This document shows positions 42,101 through 57,300 of a stretch of DNA of 64,000 nucleotides, piece after piece. Source of the DNA: Varanus komodoensis (lineage: Eukaryota; Chordata; Lepidosauria; Squamata; Varanidae); NCBI RefSeq assembly GCF_004798865.1, contig NW_025335268.1, positions 37,959,485 through 38,023,484 of the forward strand, in the 5' to 3' direction. The notes under the pieces are model-generated. The model did not search any database. It was not told the DNA's origin and saw nothing but the letters and a program-made list of their open reading frames with translations. Both the position numbers and the translations under genes were made by a program. Each line of letters begins with the position of its first letter. Position 1 is the first letter of the stretch.

Positions 42101-45100
42101 ATAGGTTCATAAAGCAACCAACCTGAACAAATCACCATCTCTTAATATTTTTATTTATTTTATTTATTAAAACATTTTTATGCCGCCCCATTCGCCGAAG
42201 CCTCGGGGCGGCTTACAACAAAAAATTAAAATAACATTTTAAAATATATACAATAAAATATATAAAATAAAATAAAATAAAATATCCTATTCCGTTCTTT
42301 GTATCGGTAGCAAGAATGGTGACCTACTACATATAGTTGTTTTTACTGGGACAGTGAAAATATGAAGCATTTTTTACACTAAAGCTGCATTCCTAAACTC
42401 TCTTAGGAGAATAAGCTTCATGTTCTTAACAGGACTTACACTTAAGTAGATATGCACAGGATTGCTGTGTAAATCGATTATTTGAACAACATCATATTGA
42501 ATATAACAATATTGAATCAACTTTTTCATTTTAAATGAATTATTCAATGAGTTATTTAAATGAATTATTCAAATTATAGGCTCATATTTTATTGTTTGTG
42601 AATTATGATGTTTAGAGAGTTGTGAGAATTTCCTGTCTATCCTAGTATTATCACTATATGGGAGGAATTGAAGTGCTTTGAACATTTGAAAACATTAAAC
42701 AGTTAAAGGAAACCACATTGGAATCTGTATTTCTTTCAGGAACTAGAAGAGCAAATAAAAGCAAAAGAAAAGGAAGTTGAAAAAGTGGAACAGAGTGGAC
42801 TTTCTCTGATACAAAATAAAAAAGAAGAAGCCTGTGTTGTTGTCATGAGCTCACTTCAAAAACTCAACCATTCTTGGGCAAATTTGGATCACATGGTAAG
42901 CAAGTATTGGAGCATAAAAGAAAGGTGGGGATTTTTCACTTCTGAATGCTAGAGAGATGGCGCTTCAAGGGCATCAAGGAGTGCCCAAAATCTCATGAAG
43001 GACTAGTGTGGAAAGTCAGAAGGGCATGGTCAAGAGACAAGGTCATGAACAAGTCTTTATGAGCAAAGGGATTTCTCTCATTTGAAGCAAGAACATCAAG
43101 GGACAGCAAAGCTGCAAATTCATCTTACTTGTGAAAGGGGTGTGTTTTGCTATATTAACATCTGATTTTTCTAAACTGAGCTGACAACTCTTAGTGTTCT
43201 ACACCTTTTACTAGGGTTCGGATGAACTCTTTCCAAATGCATCCCTCTAGCATCCGCAGACGTACCCTCATGCTCAGCCCAGTCCTGCAAAGCCAAGAGG
43301 AAGTCCTCAAATGCTCATGGACTCCTGGTTGTAGAACCAGCTGCCTTCCCCATCAGGTGCAGCTGCCCACAGAATGATTTGGGGAAGGGCTGGGAATGGC
43401 TGAACCATATGACTCCTGGTTGCCAGTAGCACACATCATAGAGAAAATAAGACTCAGAATTTTAATATTTATTGCAGTTTTGCTTTTGTTTTGTCAGGTT
43501 GGCCAGCTGAAAATATTGTTGCAGTCTGTTCTCGATATTTGGAGCAGTTACAAAGCAGCTTATGATGAACTGAATAGCTACCTAATGGAAGCCAGATACT
43601 CTCTCTCTCGACTTCATCTCCTTACAGGTTCTTTGGAAGCAGTGAAAATTCAAGTAGATAACCTTCAGGTAAGATATGAAAACTAAAGCATTTACATACT
43701 TAGCAAAGCTTTATAGGGAAGGAAAACTGCTTATTGTCAAATATTATTTAAGGAGTTTTAAAATGTGTCCAAACCATTCTGTACTATTCTTTTCAATAGA
43801 GGTTTCGGATTTCTCAGCTTATTTGCTAACACAATTTCAGTGTATGCAAAAAGGTTGCCAAAAGTGGCCTGTAAATGACCTTTTGAATGAGTCTTACCCC
43901 CTGGGTATCTAATAAATTGTACATTTCTTTCCACTTTATATTCTATGTTTAGAATTTGCAGGATGAATTGGAAAAGAAGGACCATAGCTTACAGAAGTTT
44001 GGTTCAGTGACCAATCAGTTACTGAAAGAGTGTCACCCACCTGTTACAGAAGCACTCAACAACACTTTGAAAGAAATGAACTTAAGGTATGAAGTTATTC
44101 ATAATTGTATTTGAAGTAAAATCTATAATAAATATCTGTTTTAATAAAGAGTCATTATAACTCTAAACAATTGCATAGAGAAGCATAAGAAAATACAGCC
44201 CTTCTACCTGCAATTAGATTTCTTAATGCATCACCTCATTCTGCGTAATGCTTTGGCACTTATCTCCACATGGTTCTCCTGATTACATCTTAAAATCCCA
44301 TCTCTTTATGTCTTGGGGGAGTGCTTTTGGAGGGAACAAAAAGGGCCATCACATAATGTAAAGAGAGTTTTCCAGAAACAATCTAATATTTATTTATTTA
44401 AAGTTTTTACATGTTTTCCTTCACTAGGTCCCAGGATGGTGATACAATAAAAGTGCAGCGTGAGCTGTCAAATTACAGCAAATAAAACCCCATCTTTAAA
44501 CAACAACAACAACAACAACATGACCATGTTAGGTTTACTTTTTCAGAATGCTAACAGAAGCAGTAGTTGTATTGGCTTATAGCCTGTTGTGAGAGTATTG
44601 CTAAACAATTAAAGTTTCTTCCACAGTCCTTTTGGGAGTTGGGGCCTCTGCCAGTGCCTTTGCATCACAGCCATTTGTTATCATTGCCAGGTGGAACAAC
44701 CTTCTTGAAGAGATTGCCGAGCATCTGCACTCCAGTAAGGGACTGCTTCAGCTCTGGCAGAAGTACAAGAACTATTACACACAGTGCTCTTCCACAGTTC
44801 AGCAGTACGAAGATCGGACAAATGAACTCCTCAAGGTCGCAGGCAACAAGGACATTGCGGATGATGAAGTCACCACTTGGATTCAGGATAGCAATGTAAG
44901 TGGGGAAAATGGAAATCTGTGTTACTGTTCCATGATGTCCTGTCCCCTGGTTCTGGACTCGGCATTACTCCAAAAAAAGACATAGATTTCACTGAAGTGT
45001 GAATCACCCCACTTGGGACAGAGCTTTCAGTGCCAACCCAATGCATGGATATGGCTCGCCTATCACACCTGACTCAGAAGATGACTCTTCTGCAGCTTCT

Positions 45101-45299
45101 CTTATCCTTGCTGCAGATGACTGCAGAAATGGACCCCATCCATTTAAGAACTGCAGTTGCTGTCCAGCAGAGGGGGAACAAGTCAAAGTCCTTGCTTTGT
45201 CAGCTTTTAGCCTTGGTTGACTACATTCTTGTAGTACATGCCATTCATGGTTCAGTGCAGGTGGAAATGAGTCAAGTAAAGCAGGATCATATCCACTTA

Positions 45300-45343
<44 letters not shown>

Positions 45344-48300
45344 CTGCATTTTTATGCTGTTCCATAGCCAAAGGCTCTCTGGGAGGCTTACAGTGTGCAA
45401 TATAAATATATTTAAATACAAATAAAAATAAATAACAATAAGAAACAAAACCATAAAACAAGTAAAATTAAAATACATTATAAATACGACCGTATAGGAA
45501 ACAGGAGGAAAATAAACACAATATGACCAATAACATTTATTTATTTGTTTGTTTGTTTGTTTGTTTGTTTGTTCAAAGTTTTTATATGCCGTCCCCATTG
45601 CTACACAGCCTCGAGATGGCTCACAACATTAACCAATAAAACAATAAACCAGCAGCAAACCAATAATCCGATCTAAAAACAGATACTAAATGAAAAAGTC
45701 TTGACTTGGTGTCAACAGCAAGATAAAGTGGGTGCCAGTCACATTTCCCTTGGAGGAGAATTCCAAAGGTGAGGTGCAATGGCCAAGAAGGCCCTTTTCC
45801 TTGCCAATTCCCCCTCACCTCATTTGGAGGGAGTTCATGAAGGAGGGCCTCCATTGATGAGCTGAGTGGTCTGACAGGGATGAATGGAGATAGGCGTTCC
45901 TTTAGATATCCCAGTTACAAGCCATTTAAGGCTTTATATGTCCACTTAAACAAGATCAGGTCCAAGACAGCAAACACAAGCTAAACAGTCAGAACAATAG
46001 TCATAAATACTTCAGGACAACATACTTCGGGATAGTGATTGGAGGGTTTGCTTGCAGGGAGAGATGTAGTTCCAGCAAAGGACTTCAGGAACGTGTAGCT
46101 TTAAGAAGTGAGCCAAGCCCAGTGCTTTTGGAAGTGCCCCCCCCCTTTCATCCTTAAAGCCATGATTGGTCGTGGGCCCTTTATGTTGCTCCATGGCATC
46201 ATTAAAGATGGAACCAGTAAGCACACAGAGGTACAGGCTCTACTGAAAAATCTATATGGCTTCCCATCTCACTAACCTATTGGAGTTCTTTGAGAATGCC
46301 AATAAGCTTATGGAAAGGGGCAGTCCAATAGACATTGTTTGCTTGGACTTCCAAAAAGTCTTTAACAAAGCGAACAGCCCAGGCCTTCTGCAGGGTGCTG
46401 TTCAGGGTTCAGATGGGAGTCCTACCTTGCAGACACCAAACACCATGTCATAATCCACTTCCTTTTGGCCTCACACTTAGTCAAGACAGATAGTCTACAG
46501 TTGCAGTGAGAATCCTAATGTGAAATAAGCAAGTGATGCTGAAAAAAATAGCTTAATGCTCATACCAATTGGCTGGCTGTGTGAGGAATGAAACACTTCA
46601 ATCCCTTTCCTGCCCACATGGTCCCTTTCTCCTGAACCTTCCCCTCAAAGGAAATCTGCCTTTTCGAAGACTTCCTCTCATTTCTTCCATTTCAAAACTC
46701 GACCCAAGGCCCTAAGGGACATTCCTTCCCCTGGGAAGGTGTAAACAGCAGTGGGTTGAACTCCATGGCCTTCATGGGCCCATTCAACTCTACTATTCTA
46801 TGATTCTATTCTATGAATTCCAACCCAAAAGGTACTCTTAAATTTGAAAGTGAGATTCAGTGTTATGCTTTGCTTGCTTCCTTCCTCCTGGATCCAGGTT
46901 GTTTGTGGGTGGTGAGGTAGCACTGACATATCATGCAGTCTCCAAAGCCTTGGAACTAAGTCATTGTGTAGCTGAGCCATCCACTGACCAGACAGGCACT
47001 TCCTTCCATAGCATTGTTGCTCACAAATGCAGTACTTTGTTCCATGGATATTAATTCTCCATTTCCAACACTGAAGAAAGTAGCTGAGTCACAGGCCTCT
47101 AAATGTGCTCACAACGGCACAAGTGAATTCCTTTCCACAGCTTGCAGGGACTGGTCATGAATAGCATACCAGGATATATACACATTCTGCCTGATATGCA
47201 TGTGAAGTTGTATTCAGAGTGGCTGCTGTGCAGGCAGGGTCCCAGCTGTGCTCCATTTTAAATATTAGCATGTGTGAGTCAGTTCCAAGTTTAATCATTT
47301 CACACATCATAAAAATTACCCCCTCAGAAACATGTGCTGGTCAGTCCACAGCTTTGAACGCTCTTTACAGCTTTCGTCCACTGTTTCTCCTTCTTGTAAT
47401 TTCTGCAGGACTTGCTTAAAGGCATGAAGACAGTGCAAGACTCTCTGCTTGTTCTGCATGAACTGGGAGAGCAGCTGAAGCAACAGGTGGAGCCTTCTGC
47501 GGCGGCAGCTCTCCAGTCGGGCCAGCTCTCTCTAATGCAGAACATATCTTCGTTAGAACAGGGTCTTGGCAGGCAGCAGTCTGTATTACAGGTAGGAGCA
47601 CCTTGGCTTGTATTGCACCATCCTCACTCACTCTTCCCACTGACTACAGGAGTGGGAACAGTTCTCCTGGGCATAAGTAGTATGCCTTGGGGCTCTCGTG
47701 CTGCCACCATTACACAACATCTGGAACTATCACTTGTGTAAAAGACATCAGCTTTCCCACAAAGAACATTCTTATCCCATGACCTCAGTACTGTTGGATA
47801 CCAACCATATCAACTGATGGTGAGCACTCCCTTCAGCAACTTGGTCTGTAATGAAGGGCATTCAAATGATTTATTTTCACTGGGATGCCCAAACTAAGCA
47901 GGAGTTGCCCCAGAACAATGGAAACCTTGATGCGATGCATGGTATAGTTCCTTAAGCCATAGCCTGAACTGATGCCTGAAACAGAAGTGAATCCACTTTG
48001 GTTAGCATCATTCTGTTTGGTTCATGTCTAGAAAAAGGATCCAAATTCCACTTGCTTTGTTATGAATAAATGTATTCCCCCTTCTTGTTATCCAGGCACC
48101 CAAATACAGGGGGTACAACCCAAGGAAGAGGGAAGGGGGGGGGATGGACAGAAGGGCCCATTCTGTCCACTGGTATTGGTGACAGGGGTCATGCCTGGAC
48201 AGGGGGCAGTAGGTCACACCTGCACTTTCTTCCTTCTTGGTTTTTGCAAGGATGGAAAAAGGGAACTGAGACCCAGCCTGTAAGATAGTCTCAGCCTATC

Positions 48301-51300
48301 TTACAGGAGAGAGTCTTAGGGGATGGCTGCAGGAAGGAGCGACAAGAATACTCAGCCCTAGGAGGCACCCACTGACTTCTTTCTTCTGTCAAGTCAGAAG
48401 GGGAGGATTAAATTGATTAGAACTAGTTCCTTGCTCCAGTCTGTGGATAGGGAAGAAGAACAGGCAGACCAGGAACAGTGACTTTTAGTCCAGCTACCTA
48501 GCCAAGACTTTAATTGAAAGAATCTGCCTTCCAGGGGACAGAAATAGAAGGCAGCCCCAATATCTGAAGACAGGGGATCAAATTTTCCATCTTGTTTCTT
48601 CCTAATCCTAATATTATGGTTCACACAATATGAAAAAAACAAATTAAATGGTAGTAGCTCTCAAGTAACGTAATAGCGTTGAAAATAAGTAAGCAGCGAC
48701 TCTGTTCAATATTCGAGGCACTGCAACTGAAACAAAAGAACCTTATATGTTATCATTTATGAGCCTTCTTTTCTTAAATCTAAGGCTGGCGTTCAAGATT
48801 ATCAGACATTTACTAAAAGCCTAGGAGAGCTGGAGGACTGGATAGCACAAGCTGAAGAAGTACTGAAAGCACAAGACCCAAGTCATTCGTCTGACCTGTC
48901 CACAATCCAGAACAGGATGGAGGAGCTTAAAGTGAGTAAAAAAAAGAATGTCTGGCCATTTTACTTGCAAGATTAATCACTCACCATTGCATGATTGAGT
49001 CAGAGTAAGCCCATCAATGAAACTTTTTTCTATTAAGGAAGCTTAGGAATTCAGTCACATCAGCACGATTATGCTATAAAGAAGTGCTCAGCAGGTGCCA
49101 CCCAACAATTCACTTGTGCTGTACTGATCTCCTTGAAGGAAAGGTGAAATGCAAATGTGTTACCAATAGAAAAACAACTTTTGAATGAGTTACTTTTAAA
49201 ATCAGAAATGTTTAAATAGGAAATACAAGCATATAGAACATGGAGTTCCCAAAGTAAGTGAGGTTTCTAAAGGAGCTTATCACGCAATGGCAAGTTGTTG
49301 CACCAGTATGAATTATCACAAAATCAACTCAAGCTAGATTTCAGTATTCAGAGTTGTGAAGCTCTTTTACAAACTGTTAGAAACATGGACTGATACTTTT
49401 CTTGTTTGATCTCAACACTGTGCCTCCCAAAGAAAAATGTTGTCATACCTTTAAATAGAACTATAACAGACAGAAAGTTTATATTTCAAGCAAAACTATG
49501 AGGTAGGTGGGATCATTATTCCAAATCTATGTTCTGGAATAATGGCTAAAAACTGTCCATATTTATACTTCAGGTACTTCAGAGGGTTGTACTGAGAGTA
49601 GAAATAAATGGGACTTAAGTTAGGCTAATATTTAATACAACCTTCTTTTTGAGATCTTCCACGGAGGTCCTTCTCCAGGAGCCATTTCTGGAAGTGATTG
49701 AAAGAGTGGCTGCCCAGAGAAGTAGTGGCACCCCAGCTATGGAACCTGCTCCCCAAACCCTTTATTTATTTCTGCACAAGACCAAGACCTTTTAATTTAC
49801 CCAGTATTTAATGGTTGAATGATTTTAGCTATTTAATACAGAATTGTATTTATTGCATATTTTAATATTTTGGAATTAGGTTTTATCTAACATGTTGTTA
49901 CAGTTTAGGTCTTCTGTAAGCTGTCTAGAGATCTGTCCAAAATAAAAGTCAGGATAAGATATTTTAAATAATACACAAATAAACCTGAAGAGTGCTCTGT
50001 CATGGTCGCACAATGCCTTGCTCCCCCCCCCCACCCTTTTGATCATGGAATATTAGCTTTTTTTTGTGAGAGAAATCTCTACCTTGACACTGATCATTGC
50101 TAATATGCTTCTGCAAGACTGTTCAGATCTATGCCATATATATCCTTTTGCATCACCTGAAGCATCTTTGGGGAAGAAGAATTATCTAGCAAGGGTCATG
50201 TGGAAATTCAGCAGGTCATTCCAAGAAGGATAGGAAGAACTGCCAGTTACACATTAGGATACTCCTTTTATTTCCTGAGGAAGAATGTGGTGTAAAAGTT
50301 CTTTCTAATCAACAGCAGATAACTTTCTGACCTACCTTGGCCTGCACTGTTTTTTAAGAAACCAATGGAAGGCCATCCACTGACTTAATTTCTCTGAGCA
50401 TGGCCATTAAGTACTGTCGTAGGCAGAGTTATCTAGCCAGTCAGCACAGCTGGTGCTGATCAAGGTGCCCTCTGTCCCCACTGCTGCCTTTTGCTATTTC
50501 AACAGTGGGAATTCCTTCTCCTTACAGTGTGACCTTCGCTGAACGAAATAACTTGATTGGCCCCTCTCAGGATATGCTAAGCCTTTTCAGAAAACTGGAG
50601 GGTACATTGTAGGTCCCTCCACAGCACACAAAATTCAGAACTAGTAGAAATGGCGATCCAGTCTTTGCCTGAAAAAGTTTAGTAAAGAATCACTCCTCCT
50701 CAGTTAACTGGTTCCATTGTCAGACTGCTGTTGCAGTCAAGACATTTCTCCTAGTGTTCAGCAGACATCTATCCTTCTGTAACTTGTGACCACTCGACCT
50801 AGTCCAGTCCTCTGGAGCCACAAATATTTTTCTTTTTCTGTATTTGCCTAACTCTTGTAATTTTCTCTTCTGCATCCTTAACTCTGACAAACTGACCTAA
50901 AATATGACTAATAAACTTTTTTTTCATTTATTGTCCAGTTCTTTCTGACTCACATCATGGGGTAACATGAAGTCATGTTTTTAAAGCATCTTTAGAAAGT
51001 ATGAATCATGGTGGATTTATATTTTATTCCATATTTAAATAAAGGTTTAAATGGAATATGTTTCATTATAATAATTGATGATCCCAAATTGTGCTAACAT
51101 ATAAAAGGCACCTCATGCAGTAAAATATGCATGAGAATTAGCATTATCCAGTTATTATCTGACAGTGCAAAATATTCTCTCAGATTATTTCTTTCATTCC
51201 TTGTTTCTTTACAGCGACAAATGTTAAAGTTCAGCAGCATGGCACCAGACTTGGATCGTCTAAATGAACTGGGATATAGACTACCCCTGAATGATAAAGA

Positions 51301-54300
51301 AATCAAAAGGATGCAAACTCTGAATAGGCGTTGGTCCATGATCTCTTCACAAACTACAGAAAGATTCAGGTGAGGTGATTATATAGAACACATTGTCACT
51401 TAGGCGGAATGGGGGTTTAATAAAGCACAGTTATAACCATTTGCCACTTCCAGTTTAGCTTTGGAAATAATTCTAGTTTCATCAGGTGGAGAGACATGAA
51501 AAAGTTAACTCATTTCAATTTTATGCCTATACGCATGATCTTCTACATATTTGGCATGCTGCAGACTACATATCACAAGGAAAACACAAAGCAAAAACAG
51601 CCCCAAACCAAAAATTGATCAAGGAAGTCCATCATTTATTTATTTATTTATTTATTTAAGCCATTTCTATGCCGCCCCCATCACAACAAAGCCTCGGGGT
51701 GGCTCACAACATAATTAAAAGCATATAAATAACTCTAAATACAATAAAAATTAAAAATCCCAGTAACATCTTGGCTAAAAATTTAAAATCCTATAAATAC
51801 ATAATAAATTAACAATTAAAATAAGTTTTAAATAAAAAGGTCTTAGCCTGGCGCCAAAAAGCAAATAACAACGGCGCCAGGCAGACCTCTCTGGGGAGCA
51901 CATTCCATAGGTGGGGTGCCACCGCAGAGAAAGCCCTCCTCTGGGTACTCATGCCAAAGATTCTTACCAAACTGAAAAAATGTATAAGACTATAGCTTAA
52001 GCACTTTGGTTGGTTGATAGCTTATTTGTTTATAAAATGTATACCTCATCTTTCAACAGCCCATTTGCATTCCCAAGCTACACTGAGGATAGGGAAGGGA
52101 AGAGGGAAGGCAGAAAGAACAGCCACCCAGCTATCTAGGCAAACATCTGATCTACACCATGGCCTATGTTCCTCTGCAATGGCCCCTCCTGGTCTGCATG
52201 TCTAATATAGTCTGGTGGGACAAGAATGGATCATTCTGTCTCTCTTCTGGCAGCTTGTTGGCTTTGAAGGAAGCAATGGGCTTCTGTTCTGTAGCCAGCA
52301 CAGAAGTAAATCTACCCCTCCTCTACCGGTCCATTGTGTTTCTGTGATGTCTTAAGCGGAAAGGAAGCTGGCCCACCTCAGCCAGTACAGAAAACAAGTG
52401 AGATACCAGAGAAAGTCCCCCAGTGTCATCTACAGCTCAGCTAAAGAGAAACAATTTGATCTGTAGAGGAGTTAGGGGCTCAAGGGGTGGGTGGGGGGAA
52501 TGGACTGAGATGAAAAGAATAATGGGAAACTAGAGAAGAGAGGCAAGACTGAGAAAGGGGGGGCTACGTGGAAACAATCTCCTTTGGAGAAAGACCATGA
52601 TGCTGCATGGAAAAAGATCCTTGTGTGCTGCTGACTCCCATCTCCAGCATGCAGGCCCTTATAATTACTTGCAAATGTATCCACGCCTTTGCAGAAAAAA
52701 AGGCTCCTACCCATGGCATATATGCAAACTTTCTTATAGCATTTGCAGCTGCTGGAAGGGAGAATAGGAGGGAAAGTTGCTTTGGCTGCAACCAAAGTAC
52801 CAGATTAAATGCATATTAATTCCTTATTGATCTATCGTAACTTTTGACTATTTTGTGCTATAGCAGTGATCACTTAATTGCTCAGTTTATTGAAATAAGA
52901 GTTGTTCTTGTTAAGTGCCAGCAAGTCATCTCCCAATTCTGGCGACCCTATGAGTGAAAGCCCTCCAAAATGTCCTGCCCTTAACAGCCCTGCTCAGCTC
53001 TTGTGAACTCAAGGCTGAAGCTTCCTTTGTGAAGTCAATTCATCTCATAGTTCATCTTCCTCTTCTGCCTTTGACCTTTCTTAGCATTTTTTTCTTCTGA
53101 GTCTCGCCTTCTTGTGATGTGCCCAAAGTACAACTTCAGTTTTATCATTTTGCTTCCAATTGACGTACTGTTTTGCAAAAAACAAAAAACCAAGCTTTCC
53201 AAGATGAGAGTATCTGTGGGGTTTTGTTTATGAACCTGAGGCACACGTGAAGTGGGAAAAACAGATTTGTACTAATACAAACTAGTCAATATTTCTATTT
53301 GTATATGCTGTCTTTTTTCCAGAAAAATAATCCATGCATTTTTATAAAAGTATCTCAGGATGAAACACTGTATAATTTAATTTTGGCCAGAAATGAAATG
53401 TCTCCCCTGGGGCCCATGGTAAGTTTGTTTGTGCAAGCTCAGACGTGTTACTGAATCACTCTTTCATCGTTGCAGTAAGCTACAGTCCTTCATGCTTCAG
53501 CAGCAGACTTTTCTCGAAAAATGTGAGTCTTGGATGGAGTTCTTGGTTCAAACTGAGCAGAAACTGGCTGCAGAGATTTCAGGAAACTACCAGCTTCTTT
53601 TAGAACAGCAGAGGGCACATGAGGCAAGTTGCAATTAAAGAATTATCAAAGCGATAACCTCAGTATCATCCTGTATCTCCCAGACCGATACTCTTTGAAC
53701 TATATCTCAAAGGTTTGTTTGTCCGAGCGTAACTTTTATGCCCTTTCAGCAACCTTTTCCACTCATAAATAGTGTTATATGTGAGTGGCAAATCAGCCAT
53801 AGCAACTACTGCATTGCAATGTCTGTGATTGTAGAAATTGCTGTGTCTAAGATTTGTAAATTCCCACCTCAGCTAAAAACACTTTCCAAATGGGAACTGT
53901 GTGACAAAAGTAATATGTGAACCAGTGCAATAAAAGGGAGGAAATGTAACTTTTCCAGCTTTGACGTAATTTTCTACATCTTGAAGAAGGGCATTTGAGT
54001 GCTCGGTCTTAGTGCAAATAAATGACTTGCTCAATTCACGGGACACGCAATAACATATGGGAGCTACAGGCAGGTATACATACACTGTGTACTCAGCCCC
54101 ATTGGTCATATCTGCTGCAGGAGAGTTGTGAGGATAAGGGGAGGGCCTCTTTGGATGATGTTTCTTCAGTGGGAGAATGGGAATGCTTCTCGGGCCCCTC
54201 TCATGCTTACTTCTCCAGGAGAATCAATAGTTATTTGGGTGCAGGATCTCTCTCCTTACCTTGGGAGATTAGTTTATCTTTAACAGGTGGTGGCACATGG

Positions 54301-57300
54301 GACTAAAAGGTTATTGTATGGCTTCCTGTTGAATTGACCTCTGAGTTGTTTAATCCCTGAACAACCCAGCATTCTCAATTTGCATATTAATAACCTACCA
54401 TCTAGACAATCATAGCTGGTTGATGAAAAGTGGAATTGAGGAGTACACAAATGGCAGCACACTCACTCCCACTTGTGCGTGGCAAATCCTTATTTAATCC
54501 ACGGTTTGCATTGTGTGTGAACTGCACTGATGGCTCAATCAGTCAAAGGAGGCTCTTCTTCGCCTTCTGGAATTCAGATGTTATCTGCCTAGCTAAAGAT
54601 GCTAGACAGCATTGCTTATTTACAGGCACTGAATTGCCTGTAATGATGCCTGCTTTCATTTCAAAGTGTTCAGCTGATAAAGCTTATCAGTAACGAATTG
54701 TTCTTGTTGCCACCAGAGGGCTGTAGGGAACAGACTGTGGAACTGTGATTTTTCAATCAGGATCTGTGAAAGGCTTTGTTTTGTTTCTTTCCTTTTTTAT
54801 GTAAGAAATTCCTTCACAGAATTCAGTTAGTTCACCTTTTCTATTTCTTCTAGAACATTTCCCCAAAGTGTAAAAGGTGATAAAAGTTAAATTCATTCAA
54901 AGGCAAATGAAAATGAAAATGCTATAGCAAACTATATTTGAATTTGAAATTGGTTGCTTATGTGCCACATTTGAAAAAGCAAAATTTATAATTCATATAA
55001 ACATAAGGCAAAACATGTTGGTACTATCATAAATCCAACAACAAAGTATTTTGATTAATTTCTTCATTGGCCATCCAAAAAATGTTAGGATGTACCTATA
55101 TTTTACCTATATAACCAGTTACTTTGTTTTTAAATACTTCCACATGTCTATCAAAGGAGAAGTATGAAAACATTTCATGTCATATATGTCCTTTGAAGCA
55201 AAACTTAATTCTGAGCATATTCAATATATTAGGATATCATTTTGGAGCCAATGACTTCTGTTCCTTTAAGCTTATTTGATATTATTTTTTAAACTTCTTA
55301 TGCACTAGCTATTTCAAGCAGAAATGTTTAGTCGCCAGCAAATTTTGCATTCCATCATCATGGATGGTCAGCACCTTCTTGAACAAGGACAAGTAGATGA
55401 CAGGTAAGGTTGTGCAAAACTTTCCATTATTTCATCTATTCTGTGAGATATCTAAATGTCTGCAAAGTTTGTTGGAGATCCTTGTTTTTTCTGAAATTCA
55501 GCAGATGAATGTAGTCTGTCTCCACTCCCCCTGCTCTTATACCAACAGATGCAGCAGGTATTTCATGAATAAATAAATATTACTGGCTGCATCATTATTT
55601 CATTCCATTTTACTACACCAAAATTTGTATCCCCAGCTGGCCATGGGCTGAAGGTTCTTGGTTGCGTTGTCTCCACTACTTGTTTGCACTAATATTAGTG
55701 CATCCAGCTGCTTTTTTTCAATACCAAAAGTAAATTGGGTATAGAAAGACCACTTAAGATAATTATCCTCACTAGTAGAACTACATATCGAAGTCAGGAA
55801 TGAAACCAGAAAGTTGATTGCACCATCCTTAACACATTTCTACTAGTAATTTAATGTAATTGTAAGACGCAAATTCCCAGACAAAAACAAAATATTTTTT
55901 CCTATCCTAAATCTAATGAAGTTGAAGCCAGATCTTGTGTGTGGTATAAATGTGAGCCAGCATGATGCAGTGGTCAAGAGCATGGGACTGGGACTCAAGT
56001 GATCTGAGTTCTAGCCCCTGCTCAACCATGGAGCCAACTGGGTGACTTTGGGCCAGTCAGATTCTCAGCCTAACCTACCTCACAGGGTTGTTGTTGTGGA
56101 GATAAGCTTAAGAGCAGGTAGAGAATTAGGTAAGCCACTTTGAGTTTGTTGCTTTAATAAGTACCACCTTGGTGCAGACCGAGTGCTTCATGGTTGCATC
56201 ATAAATATAATTATATGTTATATTTATATTGTTATCTTTTATATATGTTATAAACATATTTATATGTTATCTTTTATATTGTTATTTATTTTATATTGCT
56301 AATTTTATATTGTTATTTTTGTATTTTATTGTATTTTATTTTGTGTTGTGAGCCGCCCCGAGGCTTCGGCAAGGGGCGGCATAGAAATGTTTTAATTAAT
56401 AAATAAATAAATAAATAAATAAATAAATGTTTGATGCCGTCTTCTCTTTCAGGGATGAGTTTAACCTGAAACTGGCCCTGCTTAGTAATCAGTGGCAGGG
56501 AGTGATCCGTAGAGCCCAGCAGAGGAGAGGAATTATTGACAGTCAGATTCGCCAATGGCAGCGCTACAGAGAGATGGCAGAAAAGCTGCGCAAGTGGTTG
56601 GTGGAAGTGTCTTGCCAGACAGCAAGTGGGCTGGGCAAGGTTCCTATCCCATTGCAACAAGCTAGAGCCCTGCTGGATGAAATGCAGGTACATCTTTGTA
56701 GACCCTTTTCCAAACAGATGTCGTGTCATTTATCTGCAGTCTGTTCAACAGGAGCATTTAATGTTACCATCCTGGAATTAACTGCAGTTGTTGCTGTAAG
56801 CAAAAAACTGCATGCACGCATCCATTGTTGCACAGCTGGTAAGTAAAATATAATGGATGGCAAGGGATGTCTGAAAAATCTTGAGGCCAACACCTGATCA
56901 GCTCCATTATACTTATATAATTGTTGCTTATTTTCCAGATAAATAATGAACCTGTTGCTCCAGGGTCGTTCCTGTGGTTGTTGTTGAGACTAATCTTCTC
57001 TCCTTGGATCTATTGTGGTTTCCACTCTTTCATACTTTCCAGATTTTTTCTGTGCCTGTTCTTCTGAGTACATTAGGAGCCATTAAGTCTTCATACTGCT
57101 GAATTCACACCTTATCTACATATTCATAGACTAAACATTGCTGATAGGGTTGCAGGGTTGTGAGCTTTGAGTAATTGATAGGAAAGACCTCCACAGGAAG
57201 AAAGAGTAGTCTCCCATGCAGCTATGCTGATAAACAGTATTAATAATAGTAAAGAACAGATAGGACTTTGCTGAAGTGTGTATGGGATGGCATTATCAAG

